Shown: positions 1-8,920 of the stretch, piece after piece
Numbering within the stretch: the first letter of the stretch is position 1
How the letters are laid out: each line of letters starts with the position of its first letter
Source of the DNA: Brevibacillus_H sp041920465
Lineage (GTDB): Bacteria; Bacillota; Bacilli; Brevibacillales; Brevibacillaceae
Reading direction: 5' to 3'
DNA length: 64,000 nucleotides
NCBI GenBank assembly: GCA_041920465.1
Contig: JBHGXW010000021.1
Location: 1-64,000, forward strand
The notes under the pieces: model-generated
The model's input: the letters and a program-made list of their open reading frames with translations, nothing else
Told to the model about the DNA's origin: nothing
Databases searched by the model: none
Translations under genes and position numbers: made by a program

Positions 1-211
1 TCAAGTCCGGCTTCTCTCATCGTCAGGAAGTGGTCAAAACCGTAGCATCGGCCTTCGTATCGCTGCTTGACCACTTTTTCTCCTGACGATTACGACAAGC
101 CTGGGCTTGCGCTGTAAGAGTCGCTGCGAAATGGACAATCGTTTTTCTCCACTAGCAGCGCAAATGGAAAGAAAGTTTAACCACTTTAGCAATTTAAAGC
201 GATTAAACTTT
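1..211. repeat. Intergenic repeat region, relative of the 48.05-48.3 kb element
   Basis: No gene is visible here. Positions 19-37 and 67-90 are inverted repeats (ATCGTCAGG...AGTGGTCAA and its complement, with a 5-base bulge). Positions 172-188 and 195-211 form a second hairpin (AAAGTTTAACCACTTTA against TAAAGCGATTAAACTTT). The stretch from about 125 to 211 aligns by eye with 48220-48305, so this is a diverged copy of the same intergenic element, possibly cut by the window edge. Confidence 0.6.
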
Positions 212-220
212 CCTATATAG

Positions 221-250
221 CAAAAAAGAGCGGGCTACAAGACCCACTCT
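221..250 (-). terminator. Rho-independent terminator of ppk
   Basis: Read on the minus strand, AGAGTGGG pairs with CCCGCTCT (8 bp, one G-T pair) and six T follow. The ppk stop codon at 235-237 lies in the loop. Confidence 0.8.
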
Positions 251-2361
251 TCTGCCGGTTTATACGGCGCCACATAATGTTCTCTTCGTTTCTGCTCTGC
301 CACTTGCTGTGCCAGTTCGGCAAAATAAAGCTGGCTGTTGACTGGCTCTTCTCCTCTCTCCCGGATCATGCGGTGGTACGTTCCCGTTGAATCGAGAATT
401 CGCGCTTTCGTGTTGTCAGTCAAGTAAACCTGCAGGATATCGGTTACTCTCTGCACCAAATTCGGCTGTTCGATCGGGAAAAGCAGTTCCACCCGGCGGT
501 CCAGATTGCGAGTCATCCAGTCCGCACTTGACAGATACACTTCCGGCTTGCCCCCGTTGCCAAAGTAGAAAATCCTGCTGTGTTCGAGAAAGCGGTCAAT
601 AATGCTGCGGACCCGGATGTTTTCGCTGACTCCAGGGATGCCTGGCCGCAAGCAACAGATTCCCCGGATGATCAGATCAATCTGAACCCCGGCACAAGAA
701 GCTTCATATAAGTAGGCGATAATTTTTTCGTCTGTCAGTGAATTCATTTTGGCTATGATGCGGCCTGGATTTTCCGGCGTGTGTTTCTCGATTTCGCGGC
801 GGATCATATCGCGAAATTTACGGCGAAGCCCTTTGGGTGCCGCTTCCAGCTTGCGCCACTCAGGCGGTTCGGAATAACCGGACAAGTCGTTGAACAAAGC
901 GGAAGCATCCACTCCAAAGTCAGGATTACTGGTAAACAAGCCTAAATCGGTGTACATTCTAGCCGTGCTGTCATTGTAATTGCCGGTGCTTAAATGGACA
1001 TAGCGGCGGATGTTCTCCCCCTCTTTGCGTACCACCAGCGTAATCTTGCAGTGGGTTTTCAGTCCAACAAGCCCATAAATTACCTGGCAGCCCGATTTCT
1101 CCAGCTGGCGGGCCCAGTGAATATTGTTTTCTTCGTCAAAACGGGCCTTCAGCTCCACCAAGACAGTCACCTGCTTGCCATTCTCGGCTGCGGTCGCGAG
1201 CGCTTTCACAATGGGTGAGTCGCCGCTGACGCGATACAAGGTTTGTTTGATCGCCAAGACGTTGGGATCGACTGCTGCCTTGATGACAAAATCAACCACA
1301 CAATCAAACGATTCGAACGGCAGATGAACCAGAATATCCCGTTCTGCTATTGCTTTGTAAATGTCGTCCTCTCCGATGAGATCGGCAGTCGGCTGCGGGT
1401 CGATTGTCTCGTTGCGAAGATGGTCATATCCCATTAGCTGCGTGAAGCCAAAGAACTTGGTCAGGTCAAGCGGCCCGTCGATCGGATAAATATCCCGCGG
1501 ATGAACCTCCATTGCCTCTTGCAAGATAAGTCGAACATCCTGATCCATTCGCGAGTCGATTTCCAATCGGACGGCGGCTCCCCATTTGCGTTTCTTCAAT
1601 TCTTTTTCAATCTCTTTTAACAAATCTTCCGCTCCCTCTTCATCCAGCGTCATATCCGCGTTTCGAGTGATGCGAAACGGATGGACGGAGCAGATTTCAT
1701 TTCCTTTAAACAACCGATTGCTGTATTTCTTAATCACATCTTCCAGCAAGATAAACTCTCTGCCTCTGCTGCTCGGAAGCTCAATATATCGCGACAACAC
1801 CGCCGGAACCTGTACAACGGCAAACACCTTTTTGCTTGACTTGGCTTTTTTGCGCTCAAGCATCACCGCAAGATTCAAGCTTTTGTTCAATAAAAGCGGA
1901 AACGGTCTGCTCTGATCAACCGCAAGCGGCGTTAATACCGGATAAATGTGATAATCGAAATAATCGCTTAAAAAAGTTTCTTGCTCTTCGGACAAGTCCT
2001 CCGCCTGCAAGAAATGAATTCCTTCTTGGGCAAGCAGCGGAATGATTTCTTGATTGAAGCACTGGTACTGTCTTTCTACCATTTGGTGAGCACGAGCATT
2101 AATCATGCGAAGCTGTTCTTTTGGTGTAAACCCTGACGAATCGGGCTTGCTAAAATTGGCCTTTACCTGATCTTTTAAACCGGCAACCCGTACCATAAAA
2201 AATTCATCCAGATTAGAGGAAACGATGGCTAAAAATTTCAGCCTCTCCAACACCGGATTTGATTCGTCCAGCCCTTCCTCCAAGACGCGGGCGTTAAATG
2301 CCAACCAGCTTAATTCACGATTTAAAAAAAAGTCCGGATGAAGAAGATCTCTTCCTTCCAC
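235..2361 (-). CDS. ppk: Polyphosphate kinase (PPK1)
   Basis: Membrane-associated PPK1 reversibly transfers the ATP gamma-phosphate to inorganic polyphosphate through a phosphohistidine. The N-terminal segment FFLNRELSWLAFNARV, the central KTHCKITLVVR with the probable phospho-acceptor His, LEHSRIFYFGNGG with the second conserved His, and SSADWMTRNLDRRVELLFPI are typical. The open frame continues upstream to 2502. I chose GTG at 2361 because AAAGGGGGAG lies 6 bases before it; this gives 708 residues, the usual family length. It lies downstream of phoU, suggesting polyphosphate storage linked to phosphate sensing. Function is very likely; the exact start is inferred. Confidence 0.96.
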   Translation of the reverse strand: MEGRDLLHPDFFLNRELSWLAFNARVLEEGLDESNPVLERLKFLAIVSSNLDEFFMVRVAGLKDQVKANFSKPDSSGFTPKEQLRMINARAHQMVERQYQCFNQEIIPLLAQEGIHFLQAEDLSEEQETFLSDYFDYHIYPVLTPLAVDQSRPFPLLLNKSLNLAVMLERKKAKSSKKVFAVVQVPAVLSRYIELPSSRGREFILLEDVIKKYSNRLFKGNEICSVHPFRITRNADMTLDEEGAEDLLKEIEKELKKRKWGAAVRLEIDSRMDQDVRLILQEAMEVHPRDIYPIDGPLDLTKFFGFTQLMGYDHLRNETIDPQPTADLIGEDDIYKAIAERDILVHLPFESFDCVVDFVIKAAVDPNVLAIKQTLYRVSGDSPIVKALATAAENGKQVTVLVELKARFDEENNIHWARQLEKSGCQVIYGLVGLKTHCKITLVVRKEGENIRRYVHLSTGNYNDSTARMYTDLGLFTSNPDFGVDASALFNDLSGYSEPPEWRKLEAAPKGLRRKFRDMIRREIEKHTPENPGRIIAKMNSLTDEKIIAYLYEASCAGVQIDLIIRGICCLRPGIPGVSENIRVRSIIDRFLEHSRIFYFGNGGKPEVYLSSADWMTRNLDRRVELLFPIEQPNLVQRVTDILQVYLTDNTKARILDSTGTYHRMIRERGEEPVNSQLYFAELAQQVAEQKRREHYVAPYKPAEEWVL

Positions 2362-2539
2362 CGGGTTCTCCCCCTTTTTTACCCGCACCGTTGTTTGTCC
2401 TACTACTATAATACCCATCCGAGTTTTTACAGCAAACAAATTCTTTTGTGGTGGAAATATTTGTAACGAGAATCCAATAAAGAAAAAAGGCGTTCCCGTC
2501 ATGCGGTTAGCCTATTTTTTCAATACTTTTATTGATCTT

Positions 2540-3196
2540 TTATTTATTCAAGTCAGTCAATTTCCCTGTTTCCAGATAAATGATTCGTTCGCAAATATTG
2601 GTGACATGGTCGGCAATCCGTTCCAAATATTGCGCAACCAAAAGAAGATGGGTGCCTTGCGAAATGGTATGATTTTGCTGTGTCATGATATTAATCAGAT
2701 CATTAAATATCTTGGAGTAAAATTTATCCACAATGTCATCGCGAGAAGCCACTTCCTCTGCCAACTGCTTGTCTTTGGCAATGTAGGCATTCAAGCTGTC
2801 GCGCACCATTGCTTTTACGTGATTGGCCATCTCCGGCAAATCGATCAATGGTTTGGGATATGCTTCTCCCATCAGACGGCGCGTTGTTTTGGAGATGGAC
2901 ACGGCATGGTCCCCCATTCGCTCCAAATCTGTCACCAATTTGAGCATGGTGCCCAGTCTGCGCAGATCAGAGCCAACCGGCTGTTGCAGGGCAATTAACT
3001 GCATACATCCCGTTTCAATCTCTTGTTCCAACTGATTGATCACACCGTCATGACTAATCACTTCTTCCGCCAACTGTACATCACGGTCAACCAAACTTTT
3101 GATGGCTTTATGAATCGCTTCTTCAACAAGTGATCCCATTGAGAGAAGCTTCCGATGAAGACTGTCTACTTGTACCTCAAAGGCGTGTCTGGCCAT
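2540..3196 (-). CDS. phoU: Phosphate signalling protein PhoU
   Basis: PhoU family, 218 residues, all-helical with two repeated PhoU domains. Each carries an acidic metal-binding motif of the type MGDHAVSISK (about residue 85) and RIADHVTNICERI (about residue 185). In other bacteria PhoU restrains the PhoR kinase and Pst phosphate uptake. No pst genes occur in this window, but phoPR lie directly upstream and ppk downstream on the same strand. ATG at 3196 was chosen over the longer open frame because GGGAGGAGG sits 9 bases upstream and the family begins close to the motif MARHAFE. Confidence 0.95.
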   Translation of the reverse strand: MARHAFEVQVDSLHRKLLSMGSLVEEAIHKAIKSLVDRDVQLAEEVISHDGVINQLEQEIETGCMQLIALQQPVGSDLRRLGTMLKLVTDLERMGDHAVSISKTTRRLMGEAYPKPLIDLPEMANHVKAMVRDSLNAYIAKDKQLAEEVASRDDIVDKFYSKIFNDLINIMTQQNHTISQGTHLLLVAQYLERIADHVTNICERIIYLETGKLTDLNK

Positions 3197-3298
3197 ATTT
3201 TTCTGCCTCCTCCCGATGCTAAAGCGACTATCTAACTGATAGGTACCTTCAATAGTAAACAATCTTATATGTTTTATATGTACCTATCTTTAATTAAA

Positions 3299-3315
3299 TG
3301 TTATCTTTGTGTAAA
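3299..3315 (-). promoter_or_regulatory. Candidate PhoP box upstream of phoU-ppk
   Basis: On the minus strand TTTACA and ATAACA are separated by 5 bases, an 11-base period. This fits the B. subtilis PhoP repeat TT(A/T/C)ACA with one mismatch in the second copy. It lies between the phoR stop and phoU. By-eye match only. Confidence 0.35.
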
Positions 3316-3325
3316 CTTTTTCGCT

Positions 3326-5104
3326 TTACTGGTGGTTATCCTCATACCAAATCGGGAGGGTAACCGTAAAGGTAGAGCCTTCTCCTTCTGCGCTTTGTAC
3401 TGAAATGCGGCCACGCAGCGTTTCGCACAAATGCTTGACGATAGCAAGCCCCAACCCGGTTCCGCCGGAATCTCTGGAACGAGCTTTGTCCACGCGGTAG
3501 AACCGTTCAAAGATACGGCTCAAATCTTTTTCAGGAATCCCTATGCCGGTATCTTGAACGAGAATGTCGATAGTGTCAAGGTGCTTTTTGATACCGATGG
3601 AGATGTGTCCGCCTTCCGGTGTATAAGCGATTGCGTTGGCTACCAGATTGAGCAAAATCTGCTGCAAACAATCTTTGTCCGTTTTTATGATCACTTGCTC
3701 CTTGATTGGCAGCCCTATGGTATGCTTTTTGCGCTGAATTTGTTCCTGCACGAGCGTAACCACTTCTTCCACCAATTCCGTAACGTTTACCTCCATCAAG
3801 GTCAGAGAAATCCGTTTTTGCTCAATCTTGGACAAGTCCAAAATGTCGGAAATCAGACGGAATAAGCGTTCACTTTCATCATAAATGATTTGCAAGAAAT
3901 TGCGGCAGATCTCTTCATCCTGCATCGCACCATCCAACAGCGTCTCGGTAAACCCTTTAATAGAGGTGATCGGCGTTCTCAATTCGTGGGACACATTGGC
4001 GACAAATTCGCTGCGCATCTTCTCCAGACGGCGAATCTCGGTAATGTCATGAAGAACGGTGACGACCCCTTTGGCTTCGCCCTTGATATTAATGTAAGGG
4101 GCAATATTTACATCCAATATCCGCTCAACCGGATAGTAAATATGAACTTCCTGCCTGATTTTTTCACCTGTGTCAATGCATTTGTCGATATACTGGCTGA
4201 GTCCAAAGCTGTGTCCTGCTTCAATGTGCAGCTTGCCCACCAATTCGCTTTGGCTCGTCCCCAGCAGTTGCTCTACGGCCGGATTCACCAGCATGATCCT
4301 GCGATTCTCTGTGACAAATAAAACGCCGCTTACCATGTTGGTTAACACCCCGGTCAACCGCTGCTGGTTTTCCGAGATTTCATACATTTGCTGCTCCAGG
4401 CTTGACGCCATAAAGTTTATGGCAGCTGCCAACTGGCCGATCTCATCCTTCGCTTTCAACTTTACCCTGCTCTCATATTGCCGCTGTGTAATATTGCGGG
4501 CAACCCGGGTTATTTCTTCAATCGGCCTGGTGATGCCGTACGCAATCCGGGAGCTGACCAATGAGCCGATCACCAAAGTAATAAACAAACCGGTAGCCAG
4601 ACTGTACCACATATGATGAATCGCTTCCACAATGTTTTCTACCGACATCGCAGAGCGAACCGCTCCGACAATAACCCCCTCGGAACGAACAGGCACGGCC
4701 ACGTACATCATGTCAAAGCCAAGCGTAGCACTGTAGCGGATGGAAATGCCCACTTCTCCCCCTAGTGCAGATATAAATTCAGGACGGTTGCGGTGATTCT
4801 CCATATGGCTGGCATCACTGTTGGTATCCAGCAAGACTTGACCCTGCTGATTGATAATCGTAATTCTTGATTCTGAGGTCTGAGCAATCGCTTCAACCCG
4901 TTTGGTTAAAGTTGCCTGATTATAAAAAATTTCGGGAGCGTGAACCGCTTCCGAAACCAACTGAGCCTCTTTGCGCAGCAAATCAGAGAGAGTTTCCATA
5001 TACGATTTTTCCAATACTTTGGCAAAATAAATGCCCATGAGGAGAAGGACGAGCGAAATAAGACCGAGAATAGTCAGGTTCAACTTCAGGCGAAACCGGT
5101 GCAT
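3326..5104 (-). CDS. phoR: Phosphate sensor histidine kinase PhoR (PnpS)
   Basis: Membrane histidine kinase of 592 residues. Membrane segments lie at about 9-30 and 165-187 around an extracytoplasmic sensor domain. HAMP (about 188-240), PAS (about 250-355), HisKA with phospho-acceptor His373 in VSHELRTP, and an HATPase domain with NLVANAIAYTPEGG, DTGIGIP and GGTGLGL follow. It phosphorylates PhoP during phosphate limitation. The ATG at 5104 is preceded by AAGGGAGGG and starts 14 bases after the phoP stop, so the two are co-transcribed. All kinase boxes appear intact. Confidence 0.95.
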   Translation of the reverse strand: MHRFRLKLNLTILGLISLVLLLMGIYFAKVLEKSYMETLSDLLRKEAQLVSEAVHAPEIFYNQATLTKRVEAIAQTSESRITIINQQGQVLLDTNSDASHMENHRNRPEFISALGGEVGISIRYSATLGFDMMYVAVPVRSEGVIVGAVRSAMSVENIVEAIHHMWYSLATGLFITLVIGSLVSSRIAYGITRPIEEITRVARNITQRQYESRVKLKAKDEIGQLAAAINFMASSLEQQMYEISENQQRLTGVLTNMVSGVLFVTENRRIMLVNPAVEQLLGTSQSELVGKLHIEAGHSFGLSQYIDKCIDTGEKIRQEVHIYYPVERILDVNIAPYINIKGEAKGVVTVLHDITEIRRLEKMRSEFVANVSHELRTPITSIKGFTETLLDGAMQDEEICRNFLQIIYDESERLFRLISDILDLSKIEQKRISLTLMEVNVTELVEEVVTLVQEQIQRKKHTIGLPIKEQVIIKTDKDCLQQILLNLVANAIAYTPEGGHISIGIKKHLDTIDILVQDTGIGIPEKDLSRIFERFYRVDKARSRDSGGTGLGLAIVKHLCETLRGRISVQSAEGEGSTFTVTLPIWYEDNHQ

Positions 5105-5118
5105 GCCCTATCCCTCCC

Positions 5119-5814
5119 TTATCCTTCCAACTTGTAGCCAAGACCGCGGACGGTTTTGATATAACGGGGGTTTTTGGTGTCTTCCTCCAGCTTTTCCCGC
5201 AGGTGGCTGATATGGACGTCAACAATACGCGAATCACCAATGAAATCATAATTCCAGACTGCGTTTAAAAGCTGGTCACGAGTCAACACCCTTCCCTGAT
5301 GAGTTGCAAGATGCTGAAGAAGCTCGAACTCTTTGGGAGTAAGCTCCACTTTTTCTTCTCCGCGGTACACTTCATATTTTTCCGGATAGAGCCGGATATT
5401 TCCAAACTGAATCATTACATCATCATCAGTAGAGGTAGGCTGAGGAATGGCGTAAATACGGCGCAAAATCGCTTTGACCCGGGCGACAACTTCACGCGGG
5501 CTGAAAGGTTTGGTCAAATAATCGTCAGCCCCCAGTTCCAGACCGAGAATTTTGTCCAATTCATCATCTTTCGCGGTCAAAATCAGGATAGGTGTTTGAA
5601 TTTTCTCCTGGCGAAGCGTTTTGCATACATCCATCCCATCCATCTTCGGCAGCATCAAATCAAGGATAATGAAATCCGGTTTCTCCTGACGCGCCATCTC
5701 CAACGCTTGAACCCCATCGTGGGCAATGATGCATTCGTAACCTGCTTTCTCCAAATTAAATTGAAGTAATTTCGCAATGGAAATTTCATCATCTACCACT
5801 AAAATTTTCGTCAC
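5119..5814 (-). CDS. phoP: Phosphate response regulator PhoP
   Basis: OmpR-family regulator, 231 residues: a receiver domain (2-118) with acidic pocket VVDDE, phospho-acceptor Asp52 in LDLMLPKMDG and the conserved KPF, then a winged-helix DNA-binding domain (about 130-230) with LTPKEFELLQHL and HISHLREKLEED. The start is GTG (5814), with AGGAGG about 10 bases upstream. It sits between a small lipoprotein gene and phoR, in one transcription unit. Cognate partner of the adjacent PhoR. Confidence 0.96.
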   Translation of the reverse strand: MTKILVVDDEISIAKLLQFNLEKAGYECIIAHDGVQALEMARQEKPDFIILDLMLPKMDGMDVCKTLRQEKIQTPILILTAKDDELDKILGLELGADDYLTKPFSPREVVARVKAILRRIYAIPQPTSTDDDVMIQFGNIRLYPEKYEVYRGEEKVELTPKEFELLQHLATHQGRVLTRDQLLNAVWNYDFIGDSRIVDVHISHLREKLEEDTKNPRYIKTVRGLGYKLEG

Positions 5815-5828
5815 GGTTAAGGTTCCTC

Positions 5829-6314
5829 CTACTTTCGAAATGGAGCAATATCTTTTTGGATCTGTTTCAAATCCTGAATGGATTCTTCAATTTTGGCATC
5901 TGCCGCCGGCTCACGGCTCGGGTCGTTGAAATCGAACGCGTCAAACAGCGCTTGATACCCTTGTTTTCGCTTGTCTAGCGCAGCCAACAGCCTGTCCCGA
6001 AACGGTTCAAGCTCGGCTGGAATATTGGCATCGGCTACTTCTCCATAGATGTTATCATTAATTCCCATCCCGCTCAGAATGGCGTTCTGCACCTTCGTCC
6101 GCTTGATTTCTCCCTTTTTATACATCTCTCGAACTTCAGCTAAAATCTTGACGCCGTTGGGAGCTTCCTTGTTTACTTCATCCACTATTGCAATAAAATT
6201 ATTCTTTGCTTGCGCTATTTCTTCCGGGCTTGCCTGCAAGCTGCATCCGCTTGCCACCAGCAAAAGCAAGGCAAAGAATAATGTCAGTTTCACCATACGT
6301 ATCCAGCGATTCAC
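5829..6314 (-). CDS. Small lipoprotein of unknown function upstream of phoP
   Basis: 161 residues starting with GTG at 6314 (AAAGGGG 8 bases upstream). A charged N-terminus and hydrophobic stretch end in the lipobox VASGC with Cys24, so the mature protein should be a membrane-anchored extracytoplasmic lipoprotein. The rest is mostly helical and rich in Glu, Lys, Ala and Asp. I do not recognise the family. It ends 14 bases before phoP and begins after the mdh terminator, so it is the first gene of the phoPR unit. A role as an accessory sensor for PhoR is possible but unsupported. Confidence 0.8.
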   Translation of the reverse strand: MNRWIRMVKLTLFFALLLLVASGCSLQASPEEIAQAKNNFIAIVDEVNKEAPNGVKILAEVREMYKKGEIKRTKVQNAILSGMGINDNIYGEVADANIPAELEPFRDRLLAALDKRKQGYQALFDAFDFNDPSREPAADAKIEESIQDLKQIQKDIAPFRK

Positions 6315-6440
6315 TTGTCTGGCCCCTTTCTCATCTACCTCTGCCCTTTTTTGGTTTATTTCCTTAGGTTGTTCTATTTCTCTATTCTCACTTATTTAAG
6401 TCTGCCAGAAGGAAAAGAGTGTGACAAGTTTTTTTTCGGT

Positions 6441-6482
6441 AAAGAAAAACAGGAAGGCGTCCTGCACATAGCAGAACGCCTT
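6441..6482 (-). terminator. Terminator of the citZ-icd-mdh unit
   Basis: On the minus strand AAGGCGTTCTGC and GCAGGACGCCTT form a 12-bp stem with one G-T pair and a 5-base loop, followed by CCTGTTTTTCTTT. It separates mdh from the lipoprotein-phoPR unit. Confidence 0.85.
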
Positions 6483-6502
6483 GTTTTACCCTTCCCGGAT
6501 TA

Positions 6503-7441
6503 CTATACCAATACCTTCATGACATTGCGTACGGATTCAGCCGATTTGTCGAGGGCTGCTTTCTCTTCAGGGAGAAGATCAAGCTCGATTACTTTCTCGA
6601 TACCGTTGCCGCCCAACAATGTTGGTACGCCAAGGTACAAGTCGCTGTATCCGTATTCGCCTTCGAGGTATGCGATGGAAGGCAGAATGCGTTTTTTGTC
6701 TTTCAGGATCGCTTCGGCCATTTGAACCAAGGAAGCAGCCGGTGCATAGTAAGCGGAGCCGTTGCCCAAGAGGTTAACGATCTCTCCGCCGCCTTTGCGG
6801 GTGCGTTCTACGATGGCATCCAAACGGTCTTGCGGAATTAATTTCTGAAGAGGAATGCCGCCTGCATAGGAGTAACGAACGAGCGGCACCATGTCGTCGC
6901 CGTGACCACCCAATACGAAACCTGTCACGTCTTCAACAGACACGTTCAATTCTTGCGCTACGAAAGTGCGGAAGCGAGCAGTATCCAGCACGCCGGATTG
7001 ACCGATTACGCGCTCTTTCGGGAAGCCGGATGTTTTGAAGAACGTGTAGGTCATAGCATCTACCGGGTTGGACAGAACGAGTACGATGGAGTTTGGTGCA
7101 TAAGTTTTCACTTGTTCTGCTACAGAGCGCATAATGCCTGCATTGGTGTTAACCAAATCGTCGCGGGACATGCCAGGCTTGCGGGCGATACCCGCAGTGA
7201 TGATCACCAGGTCAGCATCCTTGATGTCTTCATAGTTTGCGGTGCCTGTAATTCTGGCATCGAAGCCCAGAACCGGAGAAGATTCTTCCATGTCAAGTGC
7301 TTTTCCTTTGGTTGGGTTCTCCAATTGCGGGATGTCAACCAATACGATATCGCCCAGTTCTTTTTGGGCCAGAATGAATGCGGTTGTTGCGCCTGTAAAG
7401 CCACTACCGATGACAGCAATTTTTTTACGTGTGAATGCCAT
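6503..7441 (-). CDS. mdh: Malate dehydrogenase
   Basis: NAD-dependent malate dehydrogenase of the LDH-like type, 312 residues, last gene of citZ-icd-mdh. It oxidises malate to oxaloacetate in the TCA cycle. The Rossmann motif GSGFTGATTA is at the N-terminus. The active-site loop ARKPGMSRDDL has the arginines expected for a dicarboxylate rather than lactate. The catalytic pair is in LSNPVDAMT and GGHGDDMVP (His about 177). ATG at 7441 follows GGAGGGG by 6 bases. Confidence 0.97.
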   Translation of the reverse strand: MAFTRKKIAVIGSGFTGATTAFILAQKELGDIVLVDIPQLENPTKGKALDMEESSPVLGFDARITGTANYEDIKDADLVIITAGIARKPGMSRDDLVNTNAGIMRSVAEQVKTYAPNSIVLVLSNPVDAMTYTFFKTSGFPKERVIGQSGVLDTARFRTFVAQELNVSVEDVTGFVLGGHGDDMVPLVRYSYAGGIPLQKLIPQDRLDAIVERTRKGGGEIVNLLGNGSAYYAPAASLVQMAEAILKDKKRILPSIAYLEGEYGYSDLYLGVPTLLGGNGIEKVIELDLLPEEKAALDKSAESVRNVMKVLV

Positions 7442-7496
7442 TTTATTCCCCTCCAGATTGTTTTTGGCGAAAAACCTGGCCTTACCTTATGAAACC

Positions 7497-8780
7497 TTAC
7501 ATATTCTTAATAAGAGCGTCAGCGAATTCGGAGCACTTCAGTTCTGTAGCGCCTTCCATGAGACGAGCGAAATCGTAAGTTACCGTTTTGCTGGAGATGG
7601 TTTTCTCCATGGATTGGATGATCAAATCAGCCGCTTCGTTCCAGCCGAGGTGACGGAGCATCATTTCACCGGAAAGGATAACGGAAGACGGGTTCACTTT
7701 GTCAAGGCCTGCGTATTTAGGAGCAGTTCCGTGTGTCGCTTCGAATACCGCATGTCCTGTCAGGTAGTTGATGTTTGCACCAGGTGCGATCCCGATACCG
7801 CCTACTTGAGCTGCCAATGCGTCGGAGATGTAGTCACCGTTCAGATTGAGGGTTGCCACTACATCGTATTCAGCAGGACGAGTAAGGATTTGCTGCAGGA
7901 ACGCGTCAGCAATCACGTCTTTTACGATGATTTTGCCTGCTGCTTCCGCTTCTTTTTGCGCTTTGTCAGCGTCGCCGCCTTCAGCCTTGATGCGGTCGTA
8001 TTGTGCCCAAGTGAACACTTTGTCGCCATACTCGGCTTCAGCAACAGCATAACCCCAGTTTTTGAACGCGCCTTCGGTGAACTTCATGATGTTCCCTTTA
8101 TGCACCAGGGTAACGGATTTGCGTTTGTTGTCGATTGCATACTCGATTGCTGCGCGAACCAGACGCTCGGTTCCTTCCTTGGAAACCGGTTTGATACCGA
8201 TACCAGAGGTTTCCGGGAAGCGGATCTTCTTCACGCCCATCTCTTTTTGCAGGAAGTCGATTACTTTTTTCACTTCAGGAGTGCCTTCAGCCCATTCTAC
8301 TCCGGCATAGATGTCTTCTGTGTTCTCACGGAAGATCACCATGTCAGTCAGTTCAGGATGCTTTACAGGAGAAGGAACGCCTTCGAAATATTGAACCGGA
8401 CGTACGCAAGCGTAAAGGTCGAGCTCTTGACGGAGCGCTACGTTGATCGAGCGGATACCGCCGCCGACTGGAGTAGTCAATGGTCCTTTGATCGCGATCA
8501 GGTATTCGCGGATAGCAGTAAGCGTATCTTCAGGAAGCCATTCGCCAAATTGATTGAATGCTTTTTCACCTGCATACACTTCGAACCAGGCGATTTTCTT
8601 TTCACCTTTATATGCTTTTTCTACAGCAGCATCCAACACGCGGACAGATGCGTTCCAGATGTCTGGGCCAGTACCGTCACCTTCGATAAAAGGAATGATC
8701 GGATTATTAGGTACGATCAGCTTGCCGTTATCAACTGTTACTTTTTGACCAGATGTTGGCATGGACAGGTTCTTGAACAA
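7497..8780 (-). CDS. icd: Isocitrate dehydrogenase (NADP-type)
   Basis: Homodimeric isocitrate dehydrogenase of about 427 residues that oxidatively decarboxylates isocitrate to 2-oxoglutarate. Visible motifs are PFIEGDGTGPDIW near the N-terminus, RSINVALRQELDLYACVRP (isocitrate-binding Ser/Arg), and LNGDYISDALAAQVGG with AGLDKVNPSSVILSGE in the cofactor region. A GTG at 8789 is in frame but overlaps its own GGAG sequence. TTG at 8780 has GGAG with an 8-base spacer and is preferred. It lies between citZ and mdh; the 140-base gap to citZ contains a hairpin. Confidence 0.95.
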   Translation of the reverse strand: MFKNLSMPTSGQKVTVDNGKLIVPNNPIIPFIEGDGTGPDIWNASVRVLDAAVEKAYKGEKKIAWFEVYAGEKAFNQFGEWLPEDTLTAIREYLIAIKGPLTTPVGGGIRSINVALRQELDLYACVRPVQYFEGVPSPVKHPELTDMVIFRENTEDIYAGVEWAEGTPEVKKVIDFLQKEMGVKKIRFPETSGIGIKPVSKEGTERLVRAAIEYAIDNKRKSVTLVHKGNIMKFTEGAFKNWGYAVAEAEYGDKVFTWAQYDRIKAEGGDADKAQKEAEAAGKIIVKDVIADAFLQQILTRPAEYDVVATLNLNGDYISDALAAQVGGIGIAPGANINYLTGHAVFEATHGTAPKYAGLDKVNPSSVILSGEMMLRHLGWNEAADLIIQSMEKTISSKTVTYDFARLMEGATELKCSEFADALIKNM

Positions 8781-8843
8781 GGAAATCACTCCAGACAGTT
8801 AATTTATTTAGGAAAGTGAATATATTGATAACCTTCATTACAT

Positions 8844-8907
8844 ACGTAGGAGAACTACCCCGCAACGATGGAAAATTCCAAAGCTACGATGGTAGTTCAC
8901 CTTACGT
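8844..8907 (-). other. Imperfect inverted repeat between citZ and icd
   Basis: ACGTAGGAGAACTACC (8844-8859) and GGTAGTTCACCTTACGT (8891-8907) are near-complementary arms around a 31-base centre containing CGATGG twice. No T-tract follows, so it is not a normal terminator. An mRNA processing or stability element is possible. Confidence 0.45.
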
Positions 8908-8920
8908 TGTGTAATTCAGT

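Noticed and set aside
2481..2525. Terminator between phoU and ppk
   Set aside because: The stem is short and interrupted by mismatches, so transcription probably continues into ppk.
7242..8819. Plus-strand open frame of 525 codons opposite mdh and icd
   Set aside because: It is the antisense of two clear enzymes, with no ribosome site and a composition typical of shadow frames.
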